Positions 51,730 through 60,193 of a DNA stretch of 64,000 bases are shown piece after piece (the stretch's first letter is position 1; each line of letters starts with the position of its first letter). The translations under genes were made by a program, and so were the position numbers. The notes below the pieces were generated by a model. That model was not told the origin of the DNA and ran no database searches. It saw only the letters and a program-made list of their open reading frames with translations. Source of the DNA: Actinobacteria bacterium OV320 (GTDB lineage Bacteria > Actinomycetota > Actinomycetes > Streptomycetales > Streptomycetaceae). The stretch is from contig LJCX01000034.1 in assembly GCA_001298545.1 (NCBI GenBank), positions 62,001 to 126,000 on the forward strand, written 5' to 3'.

Positions 51730-54477
51730 TCAGCGGTGGTCGCTGCCCGTCGACTGCGAGGCCGCCCGGCCCGCTTCCAGCCGTGCCACCGGGATCCGGA
51801 ACGGCGAGCAGGAGACGTAGTCGAGTCCGACCTCGTGGAAGAAGTGGACGGATTCCGGGTCGCCGCCGTGCTCGCCGCAGACGCCGAGCTTGAGGTCGGG
51901 GCGGGTGGCGCGGCCGGCCTCCACCGCCAGCTTCACCAGGGAGCCCACGCCGTCCCGGTCGATCGTCTCGAACGGGCTGACGCCGAAGATGCCCTTCTCC
52001 AGGTAGGCCGTGAAGAAGGATGCCTCGACGTCGTCGCGGCTGAAGCCCCACACCGTCTGGGTCAGGTCGTTCGTGCCGAAGGAGAAGAACTGCGCCGCCT
52101 CGGCGATCTGACCGGCGGTCAGCGCGGCGCGCGGCAGCTCGATCATCGTGCCGATCGACAGCTTCAGCTGGACGCCGGTCGCCGCTTCCACCTCCGCGAT
52201 GACCTGGTCGGCCTCCTCGCGGACGATCTCCAGCTCCTGGACGGTGCCGACCAGCGGGATCATGATCTCCGCGCGCGGGTCGCCCTTCGCCGTCTTGCGC
52301 TCGGCGGCGGCCTCGGCGATCGCCCGTACCTGCATGGTGAACAGGCCGGGGATGACCAGGCCGAGGCGTACGCCGCGCAGGCCCAGCATCGGGTTCTGCT
52401 CGTGCAGGCGGTGGACGGCCTGGAGGAGCCGGAGTTCGTTCTCGTGGGGCTCCTGACGGGACTCCGCCAGGGCCACCCGGACCGACAGCTCGGTGATGTC
52501 GGGCAGGAACTCGTGCAGCGGCGGGTCCAGGAGCCGGACCGTGACCGGGAGGCCGTCCATCGCCGAGAACAGCTCCACGAAGTCCTGCTTCTGGAGCGGC
52601 AGGAGTGCCTTCAGCGACTCCTCGCGCTCGGTCTCCGTGTCCGCGAGGATCAGGCGCTCGACCAGCTCACGACGGTCGCCGAGGAACATGTGCTCCGTAC
52701 GGCACAGGCCGATGCCCTGGGCGCCGAAGCGGCGGGCGCGCAGCGCGTCCTCGGCGTTGTCCGCGTTGGCCCGGACCCGGAGGCGGCGCTTCCGGTCCGC
52801 GAAGGCCATGATCCGGTGGACCGCCTCGACCAGTTCGTCGGCGTCGTTGGCGCCCGCGTGCATCCGGCCCTCGAAGTACTCCACGACGGGGGACGGGACC
52901 ACCGGGACCTCGCCCAGGTAGACCTTGCCCGACGACCCGTCGATCGAGATCAGGTCGCCTTCCTCGACGACATGGCCGCCGGGGACCGTCATCCGGCGGC
53001 GCTTGGTGTCGACCTCGAGCTCCTCGGCGCCGCAGACACAGGTCTTGCCCATGCCGCGGGCCACCACGGCCGCGTGGGAGGTCTTGCCGCCGCGCGAGGT
53101 CAGGATGCCCTCGGCCGCGATCATGCCGTCCAGGTCGTCGGGGTTGGTCTCGCGGCGGACCAGGATGACCTTCTCGCCGGAGCGGGACCACTTGACGGCC
53201 GTGTACGAGTCGAAGACCGCCTTGCCGACCGCCGCGCCCGGCGACGCCGCGATGCCCCGGCCGACCTGCTGGACCTTCGCCTCGTCGTCGAAGCGCGGGA
53301 ACATCAGCTGGGCGAGCTGGGCGCCGGTGACCCGCTGGAGCGCCTCGGCCTCGTCGATCAGGCCCTGGTCGACGAGCTGGGTGGCGATGCGGAAGGCCGC
53401 GCCCGCCGTGCGCTTGCCGACGCGGGTCTGGAGCATCCACAGCTGACCGCGCTCGATGGTGAACTCGATGTCGCAGAGGTCCTTGTAGTGGTTCTCCAGC
53501 GTCTCCATGATCTGCATGAGCTGGTCGTACGACTTCTTGTCGATCGACTCCAGCTCGGCGAGCGGGACGGTGTTGCGGATGCCCGCGACCACGTCCTCGC
53601 CCTGGGCGTTCTGGAGGTAGTCGCCGTACACGCCCTGGTGGCCGGAGGCGGGGTCGCGGGTGAACGCCACGCCGGTACCCGAGTCGGGGCCCAGGTTGCC
53701 GAAGACCATCGAGCAGACGTTGACGGCCGTGCCCAGGTCGCCCGGGATGCGCTCCTGGCGGCGGTAGAGCTTGGCGCGGTCGGTGTTCCAGGAGTCGAAG
53801 ACCGCGTGGATGGCGAGGTCCATCTGCTCGCGCGGGTCCTGCGGGAAGTCGCGGCCGGCCTCGGTCTTGACGATCCGCTTGAACTTGGTGACCAGCTTCT
53901 TGAGGTCGGACGCCTCCAGCTCGGTGTCGACCGTGACCTTCTTGGCGGTCTTCGCGGCCTCCAGCGCGTCCTCGAAGAGCTCGCCCTCGACGCCGAGGAC
54001 CGTCTTGCCGAACATCTGGATCAGGCGGCGGTAGGAGTCCCAGGCGAAGCGGTCGTCGCCGGCCTGCTTGGCGAGGCCCTGGACCGACTTGTCGGAGAGG
54101 CCGATGTTGAGGACCGTGTCCATCATGCCGGGCATCGAGAACTTGGCGCCGGAGCGGACCGAGACCAGCAGCGGGTCGTCGGCCTGGCCGAGCTTCTTGC
54201 CCATGCGCTGCTCCAGCGCGTCGAGGTGCGCACTCACCTCGTCACGCAGTGCCGCCGGCTCCTCGCCGCTGTCGAGGTAGACCTTGCAGGCCTCGGTGGT
54301 GATGGTGAAGCCGGGAGGGACCGGAAGGCCCAGGTTGGTCATCTCGGCGAGGTTCGCGCCCTTGCCGCCGAGGAGATCCTTGAGGTCCTTGTTGCCCTCG
54401 GTGAAGTCGTAGACGAACTTCACGCCCTCAACGGTCGCGGCCTGCTCGGCTACCTGGAGATCTTTGTTTTCCGACAC
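51730..54477 (-). CDS. ppdK: pyruvate phosphate dikinase
   Basis: A 915-residue enzyme interconverting pyruvate, ATP and phosphate with PEP, AMP and pyrophosphate. The N-terminal ATP-grasp domain has LLGGKGANLAEMTNLGLPVP, SVRSGAKFSMPGMMDTVLNI and SGTGVAFTRDPASG. The swivelling phosphohistidine domain carries the catalytic His in TSRGGKTSHAAVVARGMG, and the C-terminal PEP-binding barrel has CRTEHMFLGDRR and VCGEHGGDPESV with the catalytic Cys. Length is normal for PPDK. The GTG at 54477 has GAGGAG 9 bases ahead; the frame to 54609 adds unconserved residues. The gene is monocistronic. Confidence 0.96.
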   Translation of the reverse strand: MSENKDLQVAEQAATVEGVKFVYDFTEGNKDLKDLLGGKGANLAEMTNLGLPVPPGFTITTEACKVYLDSGEEPAALRDEVSAHLDALEQRMGKKLGQADDPLLVSVRSGAKFSMPGMMDTVLNIGLSDKSVQGLAKQAGDDRFAWDSYRRLIQMFGKTVLGVEGELFEDALEAAKTAKKVTVDTELEASDLKKLVTKFKRIVKTEAGRDFPQDPREQMDLAIHAVFDSWNTDRAKLYRRQERIPGDLGTAVNVCSMVFGNLGPDSGTGVAFTRDPASGHQGVYGDYLQNAQGEDVVAGIRNTVPLAELESIDKKSYDQLMQIMETLENHYKDLCDIEFTIERGQLWMLQTRVGKRTAGAAFRIATQLVDQGLIDEAEALQRVTGAQLAQLMFPRFDDEAKVQQVGRGIAASPGAAVGKAVFDSYTAVKWSRSGEKVILVRRETNPDDLDGMIAAEGILTSRGGKTSHAAVVARGMGKTCVCGAEELEVDTKRRRMTVPGGHVVEEGDLISIDGSSGKVYLGEVPVVPSPVVEYFEGRMHAGANDADELVEAVHRIMAFADRKRRLRVRANADNAEDALRARRFGAQGIGLCRTEHMFLGDRRELVERLILADTETEREESLKALLPLQKQDFVELFSAMDGLPVTVRLLDPPLHEFLPDITELSVRVALAESRQEPHENELRLLQAVHRLHEQNPMLGLRGVRLGLVIPGLFTMQVRAIAEAAAERKTAKGDPRAEIMIPLVGTVQELEIVREEADQVIAEVEAATGVQLKLSIGTMIELPRAALTAGQIAEAAQFFSFGTNDLTQTVWGFSRDDVEASFFTAYLEKGIFGVSPFETIDRDGVGSLVKLAVEAGRATRPDLKLGVCGEHGGDPESVHFFHEVGLDYVSCSPFRIPVARLEAGRAASQSTGSDHR

Positions 54478-54967
54478 GGGTCTCGACTCCTCGAGGACGC
54501 GGTGGCTGCCCTGACGGCCAGGAACATACCCAGATCGAAGGCTCCTGGGTACGTCCACTCGCGCGTCATGTGCCCGTAACCAACCGTCCGCCAGCGGATC
54601 GAAAGTCAAGGCTTGGCAAGCGCACGGCCGCCGATGTTTTCACTTCTTGAACGCAAGCACCTCCAGACGGCCTCTCACATGCCCCATATTACGCTCAGAT
54701 GAGCACTGTGCGGCACGATTGATTTCGATCGATGAACGATCAAGGGGTGGCACTGAGTGCCACCCCTTGGAGAAGTGCAGTCGCCCTTGATTCGCTCATC
54801 TGAGCACTACCCCCCTCAGGGGTGGCGAGAATCACGCCGGAATCGGCCTTGTGCGGACGCCCCGATTTCACGATGCGGACGCACCCGAAGACCCGCCCAG
54901 GGATGGAAACCTGCTCGTCACACGAGCATCCCGGGGGTTCCCGGGAGTCCCGTCACACGAGCGTCCC
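54478..54967. other. intergenic region (490 bp) with hairpin and paired GCTCAGATGAGC sites
   Basis: It contains the ppdK promoter area (54480-54720), two oppositely oriented copies of a GCTCAGATGAGCAC element (54693-54706 and, as GCTCATCTGAGCAC, 54794-54807), and a hairpin at 54741-54769. No ORF is supported. Confidence 0.5.
54741..54769. terminator. strong hairpin, 14-bp arms
   Basis: Perfect 14-base arms (54741-54754 and 54756-54769) around a single central base; the real loop is probably CTGAG. It is likely the terminator of the ROK regulator gene 200 bases upstream on the minus strand. Confidence 0.7.
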
Positions 54968-56191
54968 TCACACCCCGAGCGCCAGCAACCGCTCCTCGAC
55001 CCGCTCCGGCGCGTACAGGTGCTCCACGACCAGCGCACCCGCTCCCACCAGGCCCGCCCGCTCCCCCAGCCGCGAGGTCACCACATCGAGGTGGGCCGTG
55101 GAGCGGGGCAGCGCGCGCTGGTAGAGCAACTCGCGCACGCCCGTCAGGAAGGCGGTTCCGGCCAGATCTCCGGCGATCATCAGAACCCCGGGGTTGAGCA
55201 GCGTCACGACGGTCGCCAGGACGTCCCCGACCCGGCGCCCCGCCTCACGGGCCAGGGCGGCCGCCTCCGGGTGACCGGCCGCGAGCAGGTCGCGCACATC
55301 CGATCCCGAGGACGCCGGGACACCGGACTCCGCCAGCCTCCGCGCCACGGCGCCACCGCTGGCGACCGCCGCGAGACAGCCGTAGGAACCGCAGCGGCAC
55401 AGCGCCTCCGCGCCCACCCGGATGTGCCCGATGTCGCCGGCCCCGCCGTCGATGCCACGGAAGATCGAGCCGCCGACCACGACCCCCGCGCCTATGCCCG
55501 TCGATACCTTGACCAGCACGAACGCCGAGCAGTCGGCGTATCCGGTGCGCTGTTCGCCGTACGCCATGAGGTTCGCGTCGTTGTCGACGAGGACGGGGAC
55601 CGCGACCGCGCCGCCGTATCCGCCCGCGTTCCCGCCCGCCGTCCGTTCGGTGAAGGCGCGGGACAGCCGGCCCCTTATGTCGTAGCCGTCCCAGCCGGGC
55701 ATGATCGGCGGCTGGACGACCCGGCCGGTCTCGCTGTCGACCGGGCCGGGCACGGCGAGTCCGATGCCGCACACCTCGTCCGGCCGGTGGCCCGCCTTCT
55801 CCAGCAGCTCGGCGAACCAGCCGCCCAGCTCGCCGAGCACCACGTCCGGCCCGTCCTCGATGACCAGCGTGCCGCCGTGCTCGGCCAGGATCTCCCCGGT
55901 CAGCGTCAGCACGGCCGCGCGCGCGTGCCGTGTGTCCAGGTCGGCCGCCAGGACGACGGCGTGGGCGTCGTCGAACTCCAGGGTGATCGAGGGACGGCCG
56001 CCCAGCGGGGAGTCGACCGGGCCGCCGGCCCCCTCGCGCAGCCAGCCGGCGCGGAAGAGCCGGTCCAGGCGCTGGCCGACGGTCGCGCGGGAGAGGCCGG
56101 TGGCCTGCTGGAGGGCACCACGTGTCGTCGCCCGTCCCCTGCGCACCAGTTCGAGCAGATCTCCGGAGCTGGCCTGGCCTCGTCCCGTCAT
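54968..56191 (-). CDS. ROK-family transcriptional regulator
   Basis: A 407-residue repressor-type protein. The N-terminal winged HTH (TRGALQQATGLSRATVGQRL, about residues 24-45) is followed by a ROK domain with VVLAADLDTRHARAAVLTLT, VPVLVDNDANLMAYGE and the zinc-binding CRCGSYGCLAAVASG. Glucokinase-like VKVSTGIGAGVVVGG is present, but such fused ROK proteins normally bind rather than phosphorylate sugar. It is divergent from the glycosidase genes at 56316, so it probably controls them. The ATG at 56191 has AAGGGGG at good distance; the GTG at 56197 is too close. Confidence 0.9.
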   Translation of the reverse strand: MTGRGQASSGDLLELVRRGRATTRGALQQATGLSRATVGQRLDRLFRAGWLREGAGGPVDSPLGGRPSITLEFDDAHAVVLAADLDTRHARAAVLTLTGEILAEHGGTLVIEDGPDVVLGELGGWFAELLEKAGHRPDEVCGIGLAVPGPVDSETGRVVQPPIMPGWDGYDIRGRLSRAFTERTAGGNAGGYGGAVAVPVLVDNDANLMAYGEQRTGYADCSAFVLVKVSTGIGAGVVVGGSIFRGIDGGAGDIGHIRVGAEALCRCGSYGCLAAVASGGAVARRLAESGVPASSGSDVRDLLAAGHPEAAALAREAGRRVGDVLATVVTLLNPGVLMIAGDLAGTAFLTGVRELLYQRALPRSTAHLDVVTSRLGERAGLVGAGALVVEHLYAPERVEERLLALGV

Positions 56192-56315
56192 GCGCACCCC
56201 CTTGTGTTTCTCAAGCCTGCATTACATATTGAGTTTTGCGTGTTAAATAGACGTAACCCTATGGTAGCCACTGCCGAACCGGTCGGCCGGCCTTGTCGTC
56301 TTCGGGGAGCCCCGA

Positions 56316-58094
56316 GTGGATCGCACCGCCCAGCTCATCGCCCGCCCGGCGGAGTACGCCGTTGTATACGATCCGCCGGGTCCGCCGGGTCCGCCGCAGC
56401 TCGGGGCCCCGGCATCCGGCACTCCGCACCTCGCCGCTCTGCGCCGTAGGGCGGCGAGCGTGCTGGCGGGCAACTGGACGGGCACGTCGACGGTTCCCTC
56501 ACCCGGTCTGTACCCGCACCAGTGGTCCTGGGACTCGGCCTTCATCGCCATCGGCCTGCGGCACGTCTCGCCGCGCCGGGCGCAGACGGAGCTGGAGACG
56601 CTGCTGGCCGCCCAGTGGGGCGACGGGCGCATCCCGCACATCGTGTTCAACCCCTCCGTGCCGCTCGACGCGTACTTCCCGAGCCCGGACTTCTGGCGCT
56701 CCTCGACCGCGGGGCGCGCTGCGGGCGCCCCGCGCACCGTACAGACCTCCGGCATCGTGCAGCCACCGGTGCACGCGCTCGCGGCCTGGCTGGTGCACTG
56801 CGCCGACCCGGGACTCTCGCGCGCCCGCGGTTTCCTCAGCCGGGTGTACCCCCGGCTGGCCGCCTGGCACCGCTATCTGCTGCACCGGCGCGACCTGGGC
56901 GGGGGCGGGCTCGTGTCCGTCGTCCATCCGTGGGAGCAGGGCATGGACAACGCGCCGAGCTGGGACGCCCCGCTCGCCCGGGTCGCCCCGGCCCCGGCCC
57001 GCTCGTTCCGGCGCGCCGACCTCGACCACGGGGCGCCCGAGGACCGTCCGACGGACCTGGACTACGGGCGGTACGTGCGGCTGGCCACGGAGTACCGGGA
57101 CGGCGGATACCGCGACGGCGGAGTGCGCGACAGCGCGTACGGCGAAGGCGGGGCGCGGGACGGCGCACACGGCGACGGCCGGGTACGGGACGGCGGACAC
57201 CTCGACGGCCGGCCGTGGGACGAGTGGAAGCGGGACGGGCGGCCGCAGGGCGGCCGGGAGCAGGGCGGGCGGGACGAGGACAGCGGGCCGCAGGACGGGC
57301 GGAAGCCGGACGGGTGGGAGCCAGGCGGCGGCTACGAGGACGTGTCCGGTGCGGGGGGCCGGGGCGGCGTCGGGGGTGCGGAGTTCGCCGTCGAGGATCC
57401 CGCCTTCAACGCGCTGCTCATCGCCTCCGAGCACGCCCTCGCGCGCATCGCGTACGAGCTGGGAGCGACCGGCACGGCCCGGCACGCGCGCGCGGAGCGG
57501 CTCACGGCGGCGCTCGTCGAGCGGCTGTGGGACCCGGCGGAGGGCATGTTCTTCTGCCGTGATCTGCGCGGCGGGGATCCGGACCCGGGCCGGCGCCCGC
57601 TCACCGGCGCCCTCGTCCCGGAGCGGGGCGTCTCCGGCCTCGTCCCCCTGCTGCTGCCCGGCCTGCCGCGCGAGGTGGCCGCCGCTCTCGTGGGCACCCT
57701 GCGCGGCCCGCACTTCGGCCTGGGCACCACCACCCGCCTCGCACCCAGCTACGACCTGCTCGGCGAGGCCTTCGACCCGCACCGCTACTGGCGCGGCCCG
57801 GCCTGGTTCAACACGAGCTGGCTGCTCGAGCGGGGCCTCCGGCTGCACGGCGACCAGGCCGGCGCGGACGCGCTGCGCGGAGCCGTGCTGGACATCGCGG
57901 ACACCTCCGACTTCGCGGAGTACGTCGACCCGTACACCGGCGAGGCATGCGGCGCGACCGGCTTCAGCTGGACCGCGGCGCTCACGCTCGACCTGCTGCA
58001 CGACGACACCACGTCAGGCACGGGTGTCATGGCCGGTCCGGGAATCCCGGCCGGCACGGGTATCACGGCTCTCAAGGGAGGGGACCGGGGATGA
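56316..58094 (+). CDS. MGH1-like/GH63-type glycoside hydrolase
   Basis: A 592-residue cytoplasmic (alpha/alpha)6-barrel enzyme. The family blocks are GLYPHQWSWDSAFIAIGL, QWGDGRIPHIVF, VSVVHPWEQGMDNAPSWD, and near the end FDPHRYWRGPAWFNTSWLLE with EACGATGFSWTAALTLDL. The conserved Asp and Glu fit inverting glycosidases acting on alpha-linked glucosyl or mannosyl units. Residues about 264-345 are a repetitive RDGG/DGR-rich insertion not expected in the fold. The start is the GTG at 56316. It overlaps the following debranching-type gene by 4 bases and is divergent from a ROK regulator. Confidence 0.85.
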   Translation: MDRTAQLIARPAEYAVVYDPPGPPGPPQLGAPASGTPHLAALRRRAASVLAGNWTGTSTVPSPGLYPHQWSWDSAFIAIGLRHVSPRRAQTELETLLAAQWGDGRIPHIVFNPSVPLDAYFPSPDFWRSSTAGRAAGAPRTVQTSGIVQPPVHALAAWLVHCADPGLSRARGFLSRVYPRLAAWHRYLLHRRDLGGGGLVSVVHPWEQGMDNAPSWDAPLARVAPAPARSFRRADLDHGAPEDRPTDLDYGRYVRLATEYRDGGYRDGGVRDSAYGEGGARDGAHGDGRVRDGGHLDGRPWDEWKRDGRPQGGREQGGRDEDSGPQDGRKPDGWEPGGGYEDVSGAGGRGGVGGAEFAVEDPAFNALLIASEHALARIAYELGATGTARHARAERLTAALVERLWDPAEGMFFCRDLRGGDPDPGRRPLTGALVPERGVSGLVPLLLPGLPREVAAALVGTLRGPHFGLGTTTRLAPSYDLLGEAFDPHRYWRGPAWFNTSWLLERGLRLHGDQAGADALRGAVLDIADTSDFAEYVDPYTGEACGATGFSWTAALTLDLLHDDTTSGTGVMAGPGIPAGTGITALKGGDRG

Positions 58095-60040
58095 CGGACC
58101 GACATCATCTGCTCGTGTACGGCGGGACGTTCGCCGCCGTGGGCGACCGCGGGGACATCAGCGGCGTACGGGGCTCCGGGGTGGCCGCGGGATCCCCGGA
58201 GGGTTTGTTCGTCCGGGACGCCCGGCACCTCAGCCGCTGGCAGCTGACGGTCGACGGCGCCGTGCCGGAGGTGCTCTCGCCGGTCGCCGACGGGGACACC
58301 ACGCGGTGCGTGCTCGTCCCGCGAGGCGGCCGCAACGAGCCGCCGTCCTGCACGCTGTTCCGTGAACAGGCCGTTGGTGACAGCTCGTTCGTGGAAGCGC
58401 TGCGGGTGGTCAGCAACCGCCCGGTGCCGACGACGGTCCGCCTCGCGGTCACCGCCGACGCCGACTTCACCGACCAGTTCGAGCTGCGCTCCGACCACCG
58501 TACGTACGCGAAGACCGGCGTCGTCCGCCGCCGCCAGATCCTCGACGACGGCGTGGAGTTCACCTACCGGCGCGGCGAGTGGAAGTCCTGTACGACGGTG
58601 ACGGCCGAGCCCGTGCCGGACGGCATCGAGGAGACCGGCACCGGCGCCCGCCGGCTGGTGTGGAAGCTGGAGCTCGAACCGCACGGCTCCGCCGAGCTGA
58701 CCCTGCGGGTGATGGCCCGGCCGCACGGCGAGAAGCGGACCCTGCGGGTGCCCCGTTCGCCGGCCTCGGTCACCGGACAACTCCTTGCGCAGGAAGGCGA
58801 GTTCGTGGAGGGCGTGGCCTTCCCGACCGGCTGGCCCGAGCTGGCCGCGGCCTGTGCGCGTGGTCTCGCGGACCTGGCCTCGCTCCAGGTCCAGGCGACC
58901 GGGCCGGACGGCGAGGAGCTGCGCGTCCCGGCGGCGGGCGCCCCCTGGTTCCTGACCCTGCTGGGCCGTGACGCCCTGCTCACCTCCCTGTTCGCCCTCC
59001 CCTACCGGCCGCGCCCGGCCGCCGCCACGCTGCTCGCGCTCGCCGCGGCCCAGGCCACCGAGACCGGCCCGCGGACGGTGTCCCAGCCCGGCAAGATCGT
59101 GCACGAGGTGCGGCACGGCGAGCTCGCCCACTTCGAGCAGGTCCCGTACGGCCGCTACTACGGCTCGGTGGACGCGACCCCGCTGTTCCTCGTCCTCCTC
59201 GGCGCGTATGTCGAGCAGACCCGTGATGTGACGCTGGCCCGCCGGCTGGAGCCGCACGCCCGCGCGGCGATCGGCTGGATGCTGGACCACGGCGGGCTCA
59301 CCTCCCGCGGCTACCTGGTGTACCGGGCCGACCAGGGCGGTCTGGCCAACCAGAACTGGAAGGACTCCCCCGGCGCCATCTGCTCCGCGGACGGCACCCG
59401 CGCGACCGGAGCGGTGATGGCGGCGGGGGCCCAGGGCTACGCGTACGACGCGCTGCGCCGCACGGCGTGGGTGGCGCGCACGGTGTGGGAGGACGAGAAG
59501 TACGCGGCCCTGCTGGAACAGGCGGCCGCCGACCTGCGGGACCGGTTCCAGCGGGACTTCTGGATGCGGGAGCGTTCATTCCCGGCGATCGCCCTGGACG
59601 GCGAGGGCCGCCAGGTCGACGCGCTCGCCTCGGACGCCGGGCATCTGCTCTGGTCGGGCCTGCTGGACAAGGAGTACGGGAAGGTCGTCGGCCGGCGGCT
59701 GCTCGAACCGGACTTCTTCTCCGGCTGGGGCGTACGCACCCTGGCGTCCGGGCAGCCTGCCTACCATCCGCTCTCCTACCACCGCGGTTCGGTCTGGCCG
59801 CACGACAACGCGCTGATCACGCTGGGCCTCGCCCGCTACGGCCTGCACGACGAGGCCCGTACGGTCGCCCATGCGCTGGTCGACGCGGCGACCGCGACCG
59901 GGCACCGTCTCCCCGAGGTTCTCGCGGGCTACGGCCGTGACACCCACGCGGAGCCGGTACCGTACCCGCACGCGTGTGTACGGGAATCCCGTTCGGCGGC
60001 GGCCCCGTTGGCGCTGCTCACGGCGGTCGGGGGCGCGTGA
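58091..60040 (+). CDS. amylo-alpha-1,6-glucosidase-like (glycogen debranching N-terminal domain) protein
   Basis: A 649-residue protein with an N-terminal beta domain (HHLLVYGGTFAAVGDRGDIS, then EGLFVRDARHLSRWQLTVDG) typical of the glycogen-debranching N-terminal family. The C-terminal barrel includes GAPWFLTLLGRDALLTSLFA, GRYYGSVDATPLFLVLLGAY and YHRGSVWPHDNALITLGLAR with acidic catalytic candidates. It probably removes or trims alpha-glucan branches. The ATG at 58091 overlaps the upstream stop (ATGA), so both glycosidases are made together. Confidence 0.88.
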   Translation: MTDRHHLLVYGGTFAAVGDRGDISGVRGSGVAAGSPEGLFVRDARHLSRWQLTVDGAVPEVLSPVADGDTTRCVLVPRGGRNEPPSCTLFREQAVGDSSFVEALRVVSNRPVPTTVRLAVTADADFTDQFELRSDHRTYAKTGVVRRRQILDDGVEFTYRRGEWKSCTTVTAEPVPDGIEETGTGARRLVWKLELEPHGSAELTLRVMARPHGEKRTLRVPRSPASVTGQLLAQEGEFVEGVAFPTGWPELAAACARGLADLASLQVQATGPDGEELRVPAAGAPWFLTLLGRDALLTSLFALPYRPRPAAATLLALAAAQATETGPRTVSQPGKIVHEVRHGELAHFEQVPYGRYYGSVDATPLFLVLLGAYVEQTRDVTLARRLEPHARAAIGWMLDHGGLTSRGYLVYRADQGGLANQNWKDSPGAICSADGTRATGAVMAAGAQGYAYDALRRTAWVARTVWEDEKYAALLEQAAADLRDRFQRDFWMRERSFPAIALDGEGRQVDALASDAGHLLWSGLLDKEYGKVVGRRLLEPDFFSGWGVRTLASGQPAYHPLSYHRGSVWPHDNALITLGLARYGLHDEARTVAHALVDAATATGHRLPEVLAGYGRDTHAEPVPYPHACVRESRSAAAPLALLTAVGGA

Positions 60041-60193
60041 CCGGCTGCTTGGCGCGCCGTTTGCGCGGTGTTTGCCGAGCGCTGGCCGAGGGCGGCTGAA
60101 CGCGAGCCCGAGGCAGGCCGTACGAAACTGTGGCGGATCCGGCCCCATGCCGGATCCCCCGAACCGCCGGGCTTCGTACGGAAGGACCCTCGG

